A stretch of DNA of 42,306 nt from a virus, in the IMG/VR virus record IMGVR_UViG_3300048573_000091, positions 1 to 42,306 of that record. The stretch is one strand, 5' to 3'. Positions 20,773 to 27,785 of the stretch are shown piece by piece (the first letter of the stretch is position 1; each line of letters begins with the position of its first letter). The notes beneath the pieces were generated by a model, which worked only from the letters and a program-made list of their open reading frames with translations, had not been told where the DNA came from and made no database searches. The position numbers and the translations under genes are program-made.

Positions 20773-20840
20773 ACACTATAATACTGGTTTAGGGACCAGA
20801 GGTTATAGTAAAGTGTATTTATGTATATTTTACTATAACC
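20773..20840 (+). repeat. Two mutually exclusive hairpins abutting tRNA-Met
   Basis: Hairpin 1: CTATAA (20776-20781) with TTATAG (20803-20808), nested CTGG (20084-type arm at 20784-20787) with CCAG (20796-20799). Hairpin 2: GGTTATAGTAAA (20801-20812) with TTTACTATAACC (20829-20840), 12 bp perfect, ending at the base before the tRNA. The segment 20801-20812 cannot pair both ways at once. Confidence 0.8.
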
Positions 20841-20915
20841 GTGAGTGAAGCCGAGAAGTCAGGCAGCGACCTCATAAGTCGTTGGAAGCAGGAGCGTTAC
20901 CTGTCGCTCACACCA
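20841..20915 (+). tRNA. tRNA-like gene with CAU anticodon and encoded CCA
   Basis: All arms have standard lengths: acceptor GTGAGTG / CGCTCAC (7 bp, one G-U), D stem GCC / GGC with a 9-base loop, anticodon arm GCGAC-CTCATAA-GTCGT (anticodon CAT at 20873-20875), 5-base variable loop, T stem GCAGG / CCTGT, then ACCA. The T loop AGCGTTA lacks the TTC signature and the D loop GAGAAGTCA lacks GG, so the usual D/T loop contact is absent. It may be a tRNA-Met or tRNA-Ile2 with unusual elbow, or a tRNA mimic. Confidence 0.7.
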
Positions 20916-20930
20916 AACAAAGGAGTAATA

Positions 20931-21110
20931 ATGGATAACCTAATAAAAACAGCAATAATATTTACATTTGTTGCTTTTCTTTTCTATATTGCAGGTTCTT
21001 TTGCAGCATGGGACTTATACCCCGGTAATTGGTCAGATATCCTTCGATGGTTAACAAGTATGTGGACATTAATTATTGGTGCTATAATTAGTTCTGCTAA
21101 TTATCGCTAA
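20931..21110 (+). CDS. Small membrane protein
   Basis: A 59-residue protein from ATG 20931 with SD AAAGGAG; an upstream in-frame start falls inside the tRNA. Two hydrophobic segments (about 5-27 and 42-55) flank a WDLYPGNWSD loop, giving a hairpin membrane topology. Function unknown. Confidence 0.7.
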   Translation: MDNLIKTAIIFTFVAFLFYIAGSFAAWDLYPGNWSDILRWLTSMWTLIIGAIISSANYR

Positions 21111-21125
21111 TAATTAAGGAGTAAC

Positions 21126-21938
21126 ATGAAAAATCTTTTGATCGGTTCGCAAGCATTGCAATACTGGAGTGCTACTTTTAAAGTAAGACCTGATTCAGAT
21201 TGGGATATTATTAGCGAACATAAAATTCAAGATCGTGCCTTGCGTATTGAAAATCATACGTTCGATACAATTGGTAACTACGCTCTATCGAATTATGCCA
21301 GTACACACTACATTACAATCGGAGGTCAAAGAGTTTACGTAGTTAACCCTGTTGGACTTGCTATTGTAAAGCGCAGTCACCTGTGGCGTGATCGTAAGTT
21401 TGAAAAGCACATGACACAATACAATATGCATTTAAAGACATATCGTGCATTCTTTACTGACAAAGATGAAGAAGTGTTAAACAAGCGTATTAAGCTCACA
21501 ATGTCAGCATATCCACAAGGTAATCCAAACTTGATGCAAACAGTAGAAGAGTTCTTTGACGATGCTGTAACCAAGAAGTACAACCATGATTACTTGCATG
21601 AGTTATTTGCTTACCACGAAGAACCTTTGTATAAAAAACTACAAAAAGATTCAAGTTTAGCGTGGTGTGATAAAAATCTGTGGTACAATCTAAGCCATGC
21701 AGACAAACTTAAATGCATTGCAGAAGAAGCTTATGTTATTTCAACTGAAAGGTTCTTAGTACCTTCAGATTGGAGTACACCAGCTAAACTAGCGTTTTAC
21801 AAGTCAGTCAACAAGATTTGTACTACACTATGTTCAGGTTGGTTTCGTTCTTACGCAATTGACAACTATACAGAAGTCTTGGATATGTTTGATGCTGCTA
21901 AATTTGAGAATGTTAAACAAATTTTACTAAAGGAGTAA
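21126..21938 (+). CDS. Putative nucleotidyltransferase-fold protein
   Basis: A 270-residue protein whose N-terminus, LLIGSQALQYW followed by PDSDWDII (about 22-29), fits the GS...DxD signature of Pol-beta-type nucleotidyltransferases. I have seen this in a phage family of unknown substrate (DUF7275-like). The rest is helical with SHLWRDRKFEKHMTQYN and YHEEPLYKKL segments. It follows a tRNA gene, so RNA end modification is conceivable but only inferred. SD AAGGAG. A later acidic residue completing the triad is not obvious. Confidence 0.55.
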   Translation: MKNLLIGSQALQYWSATFKVRPDSDWDIISEHKIQDRALRIENHTFDTIGNYALSNYASTHYITIGGQRVYVVNPVGLAIVKRSHLWRDRKFEKHMTQYNMHLKTYRAFFTDKDEEVLNKRIKLTMSAYPQGNPNLMQTVEEFFDDAVTKKYNHDYLHELFAYHEEPLYKKLQKDSSLAWCDKNLWYNLSHADKLKCIAEEAYVISTERFLVPSDWSTPAKLAFYKSVNKICTTLCSGWFRSYAIDNYTEVLDMFDAAKFENVKQILLKE

Positions 21939-21939
21939 T

Positions 21940-22296
21940 ATGTCAGATAAACTAATTGATACAGTCAGTGCATTACTTGCAGAAGCTGATGAATATATTA
22001 AAGATGCTTTTCATGGTGGTGATATTACGGATAAACCATATAAATGGGATAAAGATCGTGTAGTAGAATTCAAACATCAACTCACTGAAGCTAAGATCAA
22101 CTTTAAACTAGAAGATCGTTACGGTGGTGAAGACCAAGGTTCTGATTACTGGAGTGTATATTCATTTACTGATGGTATGCAAGTTGTATTTATCAAGTTT
22201 GATGGTTACTATGCTTCATACGATGGTTCTACCTACGAAGAATTCTACGAAGTAACAGCTGTAGAATACACAAGTACCATGTTTGTAAAGAAATAA
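21940..22296 (+). CDS. Phage protein with GGEDQGSDYWSVYSF motif (tandem paralogue 1)
   Basis: A 118-residue acidic protein. Its C-terminal half (EDRYGGEDQGSDYWSVYSF through KFDGYYASYDGS) is shared with the next gene and, from memory, with many phage proteins of unknown function. The N-terminal half is helical. SD AAGGAG. Confidence 0.75.
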   Translation: MSDKLIDTVSALLAEADEYIKDAFHGGDITDKPYKWDKDRVVEFKHQLTEAKINFKLEDRYGGEDQGSDYWSVYSFTDGMQVVFIKFDGYYASYDGSTYEEFYEVTAVEYTSTMFVKK

Positions 22297-22306
22297 GGAG
22301 TGATAT

Positions 22307-22615
22307 ATGAGTCTTAAAAGTACTTTAGAGATTATATTTGAAGAGTTAGGCGATGGTTTGGAATCCATGATGGACCAATATGGCAGTGATGATCTTGAGG
22401 CTGCACTTAATACGCAACAAATTGTTTACACAGTTGAAGACTGCTTTGGTGGTGAAAACCAAGGTTCTGACTATTGGTGTGTATGGAAGTTTAGCAAAGA
22501 CGGTGAAGAATGTTTTGTTAAATTCTATGGTTACTATGCATCGCACTATGGTACAGATTACCAAGGTTGGACGTTTGTAACACCTCAACAAAAGACAATT
22601 ACTGTCTATCAATAA
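22307..22615 (+). CDS. Phage protein with GGENQGSDYWCVWKF motif (tandem paralogue 2)
   Basis: A 102-residue protein clearly homologous to the preceding one over the motif region (GGENQGSDYWCVWKF, KFYGYYASHYGTDY). The pair is a tandem duplication with diverged N-termini. SD AAGGAG. No function known. Confidence 0.75.
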   Translation: MSLKSTLEIIFEELGDGLESMMDQYGSDDLEAALNTQQIVYTVEDCFGGENQGSDYWCVWKFSKDGEECFVKFYGYYASHYGTDYQGWTFVTPQQKTITVYQ

Positions 22616-22628
22616 TTCAAAATAAAGC

Positions 22629-22657
22629 TTGACTTGACTAACAAGCTTTGTTATAAT
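22629..22657 (+). promoter_or_regulatory. Promoter of the SSB gene
   Basis: TTGACT (22629-22634), 17-base spacer, TATAAT (22652-22657). It would give a leader of about 75 bases. Confidence 0.78.
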
Positions 22658-22664
22658 CTAGTTT

Positions 22665-22699
22665 GTAGCGAAAGCTGCATTAGTCGTGCCGTTGAGCAC
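22665..22699 (+). promoter_or_regulatory. Structured leader of the SSB mRNA
   Basis: Two short hairpins: GTAGC-GAAA-GCTGC (22665-22678, GNRA loop) and GTGC-CGTTGA-GCAC (22686-22699) followed by ATTTTAG. The second could act as a weak attenuator or stabilise the 5' end. The SD (AAAGGAA) is outside both. Confidence 0.5.
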
Positions 22700-22739
22700 A
22701 TTTTAGTCTGTAACATAACTAGTCCTCGAAAGGAAATAT

Positions 22740-23399
22740 ATGAATAAATTAACTGGAACTCTTCTCTATGTCCAACTCAATAAGCCTGTAAAAGCTTATG
22801 TTAAAGCTGGTGAAGATAAGAAGCCTGATGAATGGAAAGCATCTGTAGCAATTGTAGATGAAGACATTGTTGATCAATTTGAAGATTATGCCAAAAGCAT
22901 TGACGCAAAAGTATCGGTCAAGAAAGTCAAAACTGCAGAGTTCGAATCTGTATATAAAACTGCACCACCCGAAGGAGCAGCTAAGAATATTTGGGTTGTC
23001 ACTTTCCGTAAATCTACAGAACTAGGTAAAACTGGTAAGCCTGTGCCTGATCTATATCGACCAAAAGTATTTGAGAAAGTCAAGAATACACTAGTTGATG
23101 TAACAAACACAAAGCTACCTGCAAATGGTTCTATTGGTTCAATCAGTATTGATGCGTTTACTCGTAACAATGGTACAAGTTCTCTTTATCTAAAGAATGT
23201 TCTTGTTACTGAAATGATCGAATATGTACCAGAAGAAGGTTCAGCAAGCGATTACAATCCCGGTGACGAATTTAGTGATGAAGCTCCTGCACCAAAAGCA
23301 GCAGAGAAAGCTGGAGCAAAACCTGCAACTAAACCTGCAGCTAAAGCAAAAGCTAAACCAGCGGCTGATGACATGGATGACGATATTCCTTTTAAGTGA
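22740..23399 (+). CDS. Single-stranded DNA-binding protein (T7 gp2.5-like)
   Basis: A 219-residue protein. The N-terminal part (about 1-170) has the length and beta-rich character of a phage OB-fold SSB. An Ala/Lys/Pro linker (about 180-208) leads to an acidic tail DDMDDDIPFK, the typical C-terminal partner-binding tip that ends in an aromatic residue. It coats ssDNA and recruits polymerase and primase-helicase. Genes for both lie upstream and the 5'-3' exonuclease lies downstream. It has its own promoter and structured leader, consistent with high expression. The tail's last Lys after Phe is slightly unusual. Confidence 0.85.
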   Translation: MNKLTGTLLYVQLNKPVKAYVKAGEDKKPDEWKASVAIVDEDIVDQFEDYAKSIDAKVSVKKVKTAEFESVYKTAPPEGAAKNIWVVTFRKSTELGKTGKPVPDLYRPKVFEKVKNTLVDVTNTKLPANGSIGSISIDAFTRNNGTSSLYLKNVLVTEMIEYVPEEGSASDYNPGDEFSDEAPAPKAAEKAGAKPATKPAAKAKAKPAADDMDDDIPFK

Positions 23400-23439
23400 G
23401 AGGCTCGGGCAAACCTCGTCAAGAAAAACCCGTTAAATT

Positions 23440-23472
23440 ATTCTCAGTGTTGTGTTAAATAGCACTGAGAAT
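23440..23472 (+). terminator. Hairpin after the SSB gene (possible terminator)
   Basis: A 10-bp perfect stem, ATTCTCAGTG / CACTGAGAAT, loop of 13 bases. It is followed only by TTATG, so termination would be weak; it may protect the ssb mRNA 3' end. Confidence 0.55.
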
Positions 23473-23487
23473 TTATGAAAGATTCAT

Positions 23488-23922
23488 ATGAAAAAATGTT
23501 TTAAATGTAGTCACGTACTACCACTATCAGAATTTTACAGACATAGTAAAATGAGTGATGGTCATTTGAACAAGTGCAAATCTTGTACAAAGAAGGATGT
23601 ACACGAGCATAGACATGGTAAAGGTCGAGAAAATATTCTTGCTTATGATAGAGAAAGAGCAAAAGAGTTACACCGAATAGATGCTGCTAAATTACTCAGA
23701 GTAAAATGGTTGGAACAATACCCTGAACGTAGAAAAGCACAAGTTACAGTTGGAAATGCTATAAGGGATGGTCTTTTAACTCCTTGGCCTGTTTGTGCTA
23801 TACCTGAATGTAACTGTAAACCAGAAGCGCATCATCCTGACTACTCTAAACCATTGGACGTTGTGTGGCTTTGTTCTGCACATCATAAACAAGCACACTC
23901 ACTAACTGAAAGGACAATATGA
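23488..23922 (+). CDS. HNH-type endonuclease with zinc knuckles
   Basis: A 144-residue protein. The N-terminal CFKCSHVLPLSEFYRHSK and CKSC resemble the zinc knuckle of the larger HNH proteins in this window. The C-terminus, CAIPECNCKPEAHHPDYSKP then L-D-V-V-W-L-C-S-A-H-H-K-Q-A-H, is a compact HNH/zinc domain found in many phages (C-x-x-x...HHPDYSKPLDVVWLC..HH). It lies between ssb and a membrane protein gene. SD is weak. It may be a homing enzyme or a free HNH nuclease. Confidence 0.75.
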   Translation: MKKCFKCSHVLPLSEFYRHSKMSDGHLNKCKSCTKKDVHEHRHGKGRENILAYDRERAKELHRIDAAKLLRVKWLEQYPERRKAQVTVGNAIRDGLLTPWPVCAIPECNCKPEAHHPDYSKPLDVVWLCSAHHKQAHSLTERTI

Positions 23923-24119
23923 CAAAACAAACTAAAGATATCATTACAATTGTATCTATTCTTATCTTTGCTATTCTAGCTATCATCTTTGTACCATTGG
24001 CTACAATCTGGTCGTTAAATACATTGTTTCCAATCCTAAGTATTCCTTATACATTTTATAGCTGGTTAGCTGTAATGAATCTCACATGGATGTACAAACC
24101 AACTTTCAAAAAGGATTAA
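23919..24119 (+). CDS. Small membrane protein
   Basis: A 66-residue protein with two hydrophobic spans (about 9-31 and 36-58) and a lysine-rich C-terminus. ATGA overlap with the previous gene; SD GAAAGGA. Function unknown. Confidence 0.7.
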   Translation: MTKQTKDIITIVSILIFAILAIIFVPLATIWSLNTLFPILSIPYTFYSWLAVMNLTWMYKPTFKKD

Positions 24120-24120
24120 T

Positions 24121-24339
24121 ATGCAAAGTAAAGAAGCAATCGCAAAACTAGTACGACTATACACACAAGAACAATCACTAGGTGAAGAAATCAAAGAGAT
24201 TAAAGATGAATGCAAAGCGGCTGGACTTGATGCCAGTGTGTTGTGTGCAGTAGCTAAAGCTATCGTAAAAGATGGTGTAGAAAAGCTAGTAGAAAAATCA
24301 GAGCTAACTCTAGAAGCTATCCAAGCGGCTCGTAGCTAA
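24121..24339 (+). CDS. Small helical protein, GapR/DUF2312-like
   Basis: A 72-residue protein with a long amphipathic helix (LYTQEQSLGEEIKEIKDECK) followed by AAGLDASVLCAVAKAIV. The order of a helix with E-I-x-x-I and then G-[LF]-D-x-x-[VI]-L resembles the DNA-binding GapR/DUF2312 family. The match is by pattern only and the DNA-contacting residues are not certain. Confidence 0.5.
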   Translation: MQSKEAIAKLVRLYTQEQSLGEEIKEIKDECKAAGLDASVLCAVAKAIVKDGVEKLVEKSELTLEAIQAARS

Positions 24340-24347
24340 TGAATAAT

Positions 24348-24380
24348 ACCCGTAGGTGAAAACTTACGGGTTTTTCTTTT
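24348..24380 (+). terminator. Rho-independent terminator
   Basis: A 9-bp stem (CCCGTAGGT / ACTTACGGG, one G-U) closed by GAAA, followed by TTTTTCTTTT. It lies directly before the SD of the exonuclease gene. Confidence 0.82.
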
Positions 24381-24389
24381 AAGGATAAT

Positions 24390-25394
24390 ATGACAGAACC
24401 AGCAAAAAGAATACTCATCGTGGATGCAGATTTGATAGCATATCGTTATGCTGCTGCTAATGAAAAACGCACCATCATAGCCAAGCATTTAAAATCCAGT
24501 AGAGAAAAAATATTTAAAACCCGAACAGAACTCAAGGCTTTACTAAAAGAGAAAAACATTGAATTTAAAGCTGAAGATTATAAAATTCAAGATGTGCAAA
24601 CAGCTGCTTCTATTCGAATTGCCTTGCGATCTGTAAAAGGCGTTATACAGCGATTAACAGAGGCCACGTGGGCAGATGAAGTTGAGCTATACATCGGTAC
24701 AGGAAAGACGTTTAGACACGCTCTAGCCCTTCCTACGCCGTATAAAGACAATAGAGAGGACTCACTAAAGCCTTTGCAACTCGTGGACGTTAGGCGATAT
24801 ATGCAAGTAAAGCATGGGGCACAACTTGTAAAAGGTATTGAAACTGATGATATGATCACGATACGTGCTTACGAAGAATTAGCAAAAGGTAATTATCCAA
24901 TCATTGTATCTGCAGATAAAGACGCACAACAATCTCAAGGTATTGAGGTGCTGGATTTTACGCAAGAGGTTTGGAAAGGTAAGGTTATTCCACAGGTTGG
25001 TTCACTGTGGAAGGTTGTCATTGGTAAGGGACCAGCCACTGAAATCAAAGGAGATGGACTTAAATTTTTAGCCTTTCAAACATTAGCCGGTGATAAAGCA
25101 GATACTTATTTTGGATATAAACTGTCTAAATTAAGTTATGGTCCCGCTAAAGCATTTAAGGCATTAGAGAACACTAAGACCGAACAAGAGATTCTACAAG
25201 TGCTAATCAGTGAATTTAAACGCTTATATCCTGAGCCTTTTGATTACACAGATTGTCATGGTATATTACACAGCGATGTAGATTGGTTTGACATGTTGCA
25301 GCTTTTTTGGAGTTGCGCTTATATGAAACGCAGCATAGACGATGAAAGTAGCTTCATTCAATTTGCTGCTGAACGAGATGTGTATGTCAACTAA
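24390..25394 (+). CDS. 5'-3' exonuclease (T7 gp6 / FEN-like)
   Basis: A 334-residue nuclease. Metal-binding motifs in order: LIVDADLIAYR (about 8-18), PTPYKDNRED (about 117-126), GIETDDMI (about 149-156), VSADKDAQQ (about 171-179) and LAGDKADTY (about 233-241). This pattern matches phage flap endonuclease/RNase H-type 5'-3' exonucleases, which remove primers and process recombination ends. SD is AAGGA. The 3' end overlaps the endonuclease VII start, so recombination and repair functions are coupled. T7 gp6 is about 300 residues; the insert at 40-70 accounts for the difference. Confidence 0.88.
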   Translation: MTEPAKRILIVDADLIAYRYAAANEKRTIIAKHLKSSREKIFKTRTELKALLKEKNIEFKAEDYKIQDVQTAASIRIALRSVKGVIQRLTEATWADEVELYIGTGKTFRHALALPTPYKDNREDSLKPLQLVDVRRYMQVKHGAQLVKGIETDDMITIRAYEELAKGNYPIIVSADKDAQQSQGIEVLDFTQEVWKGKVIPQVGSLWKVVIGKGPATEIKGDGLKFLAFQTLAGDKADTYFGYKLSKLSYGPAKAFKALENTKTEQEILQVLISEFKRLYPEPFDYTDCHGILHSDVDWFDMLQLFWSCAYMKRSIDDESSFIQFAAERDVYVN

Positions 25395-25899
25395 AGATAA
25401 AACAATTGATCTTTATAATACAGCAGACGTTAAAAAGGTAAGAGAGTTACTTACAAAAGAGCAAGATAACAAGTGCGCTGTAACTGGTTTAGATATTCCA
25501 GTTAAACAACATGTTCTTGATCATAACCATGATGAAACACAGCTTGTAAGAGGTGTATTACATCGTCAAACAAATGCTTTCTTGGGTAAAGTTGAAGGCG
25601 CTTACACCAGAATGATTAATTGGTGGTATCCGAATGATTTATCTACACTGCTTAGAGAATGTGCAGACTATCTTGAGAAGGAACCTGACACTCGTTATAG
25701 ACATAACGGTTGGGTCAAAAAAATTAACACTGAGTTTAATAAGCTAAAAGAAGCACAAAAAGATTCAGTGTTGATTGCTTTAGGTAAACCTGCAGGTAAG
25801 AACGCAGCAGAGAGGAAAAAGTTATTTCAAACCAGTATCTTGACAAAGCAGTTTAGCTATGATACACTGCGAGACATTATTAACAATGTAAAGGAGTAA
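25384..25899 (+). CDS. Recombination endonuclease VII-like (Holliday junction resolvase)
   Basis: A 171-residue protein. The core reads CAVTGLDIPVKQHVLDHNHD, then T-Q-L-V-R-G-V-L-H-R-Q-T-N-A-F-L-G-K-V-E, matching the LDHxH...RGVL...N...GK pattern of T4 endonuclease VII-type His-Me nucleases. It should resolve branched DNA before packaging. The zinc-binding Cys pairs of T4 gp49 are largely missing (only one Cys in the core), as in some other phage relatives. Two starts are possible, 25378 and 25384; the second has GAACGAG at better spacing. Overlaps the exonuclease gene by 11 bases. Confidence 0.82.
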   Translation: MSTKDKTIDLYNTADVKKVRELLTKEQDNKCAVTGLDIPVKQHVLDHNHDETQLVRGVLHRQTNAFLGKVEGAYTRMINWWYPNDLSTLLRECADYLEKEPDTRYRHNGWVKKINTEFNKLKEAQKDSVLIALGKPAGKNAAERKKLFQTSILTKQFSYDTLRDIINNVKE

Positions 25900-25900
25900 G

Positions 25901-26083
25901 ATGAAAATTAAAGTAATCGACTGCAACGATGGTTTGCTTTGGTACGCTAAAAGAATTGGTGAAGAATTCAACGTAGAGTTCATTGATGATAAAGCTTATT
26001 GGTCACGAGAAGGTGGAACATATAACGCTCTAAATTGGATTAAAAAAGAAGATGCAACAATTACGGAAGGTAATGTACAGTGA
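25901..26083 (+). CDS. Small hypothetical protein
   Basis: A 60-residue acidic protein (MKIKVIDCNDGLLWYAKRIG) with the look of a compact beta-alpha fold. Similar openings occur in short phage proteins of unknown function. SD AAGGAG; the stop overlaps the GTG start of the next gene. Confidence 0.65.
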   Translation: MKIKVIDCNDGLLWYAKRIGEEFNVEFIDDKAYWSREGGTYNALNWIKKEDATITEGNVQ

Positions 26084-27033
26084 AATATACAACAGATATT
26101 ATTGAAAACATTTGGAATATGAAAACGGCAGGCTACTCTTCAAGAGTAATTGCACAATCTTTAGGTATTAGCAAGTCAGGAGTAAACGATATGTTTAGGC
26201 GCAATAGCGTATACCCTGAGTTACAGTATGATCCCTCTGAAGTAGCATTTCGCAGCGATGGACCAAGGATTCTAATCTTTGATACAGAAACTAGTTGTCC
26301 GCTTGTATTTGCATTTGGACGCAGGAAACAGTACATTAATGACAAAGCCATTTACAAAGAAGGTGGGCGTATTCTGTGCTTTAGCTACAAGTGGTTGGGT
26401 CAAGATCATGTGCATAGTCACTGGATGACACCTGAAGAAATTAACGACAATGATGATAGTCGATTGGCTTGTATTTTGTTTGGTTTGTACGAAGAAGCAG
26501 ATGCTGTTGTAGGGTATAATTTGCAAGGGTTTGACGATAAGGTTGTTCAAACAAGAGCGTTAGCTTGTGGTCTTGGTAAATTACCTACTGTAAAAAAGAT
26601 TGATCCTTACTTGCAAGCCAAGAAAAAACTTCGATTACCTAGTAATAGTTTAGACAATGTTTGTGCTTATTTTGGATTACCTCAGAAGACAGCAACAAGT
26701 ATGGAATTGTGGGTAAAAGTTCAATCTGGTGACACAGAGGCTATGAAACAAATGGTAAGTTATTGTGAAAACGATGTAGACGTTTTGCAAAATGTTTATG
26801 CACTTCTTCAAGGCTTAGGAAATGTAAACACAGACTTTAACGCAGCTCTTTACTTTAAAGATAACATTACAAGATGCAGATCGTGTGGTAGTTCAGATGT
26901 TGAAGTAACAGGTAGGACTGTAGCTACTGCAGTAAGTTTATTTGAAGAAGCTCGTTGTAACGTCTGCGGAACTGTACATCGTGTGCGACAATCAACCACT
27001 ACAAAAGAAAAAAGAAAAAGCTTGATTGTGTAA
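26080..27033 (+). CDS. HTH, RNase H-like 3'-5' exonuclease and zinc-ribbon protein, GTG start
   Basis: A 317-residue three-part protein. Residues about 5-42 form a helix-turn-helix (MKTAGYSSRVIAQSLGISKS). Residues about 62-245 are a DEDD-type exonuclease: ILIFDTETS (DxE), VVGYNLQGFDDKVV, and YCENDVDVLQ (Y-x3-D, DEDDy type). Residues about 265-300 carry CRSCG and CNVCG, a zinc ribbon. The GTG at 26080 overlaps the preceding stop (GTGA) and lies 7 bases after GGAAGG. DEDDy domains process DNA or RNA 3' ends; the HTH and ribbon suggest targeted nucleic-acid binding. It is not part of a polymerase. Confidence 0.75.
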   Translation: MKYTTDIIENIWNMKTAGYSSRVIAQSLGISKSGVNDMFRRNSVYPELQYDPSEVAFRSDGPRILIFDTETSCPLVFAFGRRKQYINDKAIYKEGGRILCFSYKWLGQDHVHSHWMTPEEINDNDDSRLACILFGLYEEADAVVGYNLQGFDDKVVQTRALACGLGKLPTVKKIDPYLQAKKKLRLPSNSLDNVCAYFGLPQKTATSMELWVKVQSGDTEAMKQMVSYCENDVDVLQNVYALLQGLGNVNTDFNAALYFKDNITRCRSCGSSDVEVTGRTVATAVSLFEEARCNVCGTVHRVRQSTTTKEKRKSLIV

Positions 27034-27051
27034 TGCAATCTATGCTATAAT
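27022..27051 (+). promoter_or_regulatory. Promoter ahead of a leader terminator
   Basis: TTGATT (27022-27027), 18-base spacer, TATAAT (27046-27051) with an extended TGC. The -35 lies inside the end of the exonuclease gene. Confidence 0.68.
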
Positions 27052-27067
27052 CACTGCTAGTTCCAAA

Positions 27068-27093
27068 CCCCGGTTAATCGCCGGGGATTTTTT
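27068..27093 (+). terminator. Leader terminator between promoter and gene
   Basis: CCCCGG / CCGGGG, loop TTAATCG, followed by ATTTTTT. It begins only about 10 bases after the predicted transcription start and precedes the SD (GAAAGGA) of the next gene. Confidence 0.85.
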
Positions 27094-27112
27094 CATCTTG
27101 AAAGGATATCAA

Positions 27113-27283
27113 ATGCAAAATGCGCAACCTTGGGTAAAGTGGTTGATTAACCATAACATGAAATTTGTAGTATACCTTGTGTGGTTTCTCGTTCTTCCAT
27201 TGTTCTTATTTGCTTACATTGAAAATGCAGTAGAAGATGCAACAAAAGAGTTCAAAGATATTCAACAACTAAAGAAAGGTTAA
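27113..27283 (+). CDS. Small membrane protein
   Basis: A 56-residue protein from ATG 27113 (SD GAAAGGA), with one hydrophobic span (about 15-37) and a charged C-terminal helix (VEDATKEFKDIQQLKKG). In-frame codons further upstream cross the terminator and are excluded. Function unknown. Confidence 0.7.
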   Translation: MQNAQPWVKWLINHNMKFVVYLVWFLVLPLFLFAYIENAVEDATKEFKDIQQLKKG

Positions 27284-27284
27284 T

Positions 27285-27785
27285 ATGACAGATTACAATA
27301 TTTCAGACTTCCAAGTGGACTGCTATGCGTTCAATGAAATTGCAGGTAAGCACAATAAAACAACTTTAAAAGATATTGAGTTCCAATACAAACTTATCTT
27401 AGAGGAAACCAAAGAGATTAAAGACAAAGGTATTGATAAGAATAATGTCAAAGAAGTACTAGATGGTGTTGTCGATGTAATGGTCACTGCTCTAGGTTTA
27501 CTACAAAAGCTAGAATATCTTGGTGTAGATGTTAATAAAGCAATGCGAGATACAGCATACAATAATCTGACAAAGTATCCTTCAAAAGAATATACTGCAA
27601 TTAAAACTGCACAAATGTATGAAGAAGATGGTGTAATGGTAGATGTACAATATAATTCAGAGTACGAGTTATTTGTTATTAAAAACTGGAATGATAAAGT
27701 TATGAAGCCAATTGATTTTGAATCTAACGATCTATCTAACTGTATCCCTAAAGAACTATTGGAGAATGGCTTTGACACAGAATGA
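27285..27785 (+). CDS. MazG / PRA-PH-like nucleotide pyrophosphohydrolase
   Basis: A 166-residue protein. The helical core has LEETKEIKD (E-E-x-x-E type, about 37-45), EVLDGVVDVMVTALGLLQKL (about 62-81, the D-G-x-x-D metal motif) and YNNLTKYPS, which fit the all-alpha NTP pyrophosphatase superfamily. These enzymes hydrolyse (d)NTPs to monophosphates. The gene precedes another nucleotide hydrolase candidate and the ribonucleotide reductase genes, consistent with a nucleotide-pool role. The C-terminal 50 residues are not part of the core. Confidence 0.75.
   Translation: MTDYNISDFQVDCYAFNEIAGKHNKTTLKDIEFQYKLILEETKEIKDKGIDKNNVKEVLDGVVDVMVTALGLLQKLEYLGVDVNKAMRDTAYNNLTKYPSKEYTAIKTAQMYEEDGVMVDVQYNSEYELFVIKNWNDKVMKPIDFESNDLSNCIPKELLENGFDTE

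Larger units (their letters stand above)
20573..20840 (+). other. Structured non-coding interval between endonuclease gene and tRNA-Met
   Basis: No supported ORF. Bases 20577-20650 are much richer in G+C than the surroundings and contain GCTC(N9)GAG and GGCGGG-TGTAAGT-CCCGTC elements reminiscent of D and T arms, but no full cloverleaf closes. AGTCCCG occurs twice (20576 and 20641), offering competing partners for GCGGG. A 9-bp hairpin follows at 20658-20683, then two overlapping hairpins leading to the tRNA. It is probably transcribed RNA, possibly a decayed tRNA gene. Confidence 0.55.

Noticed and set aside
20841-20930. N-terminal extension of the 20931 membrane protein
   Set aside because: The extension translates the tRNA-like gene; the ATG at 20931 has AAAGGAG at good spacing.
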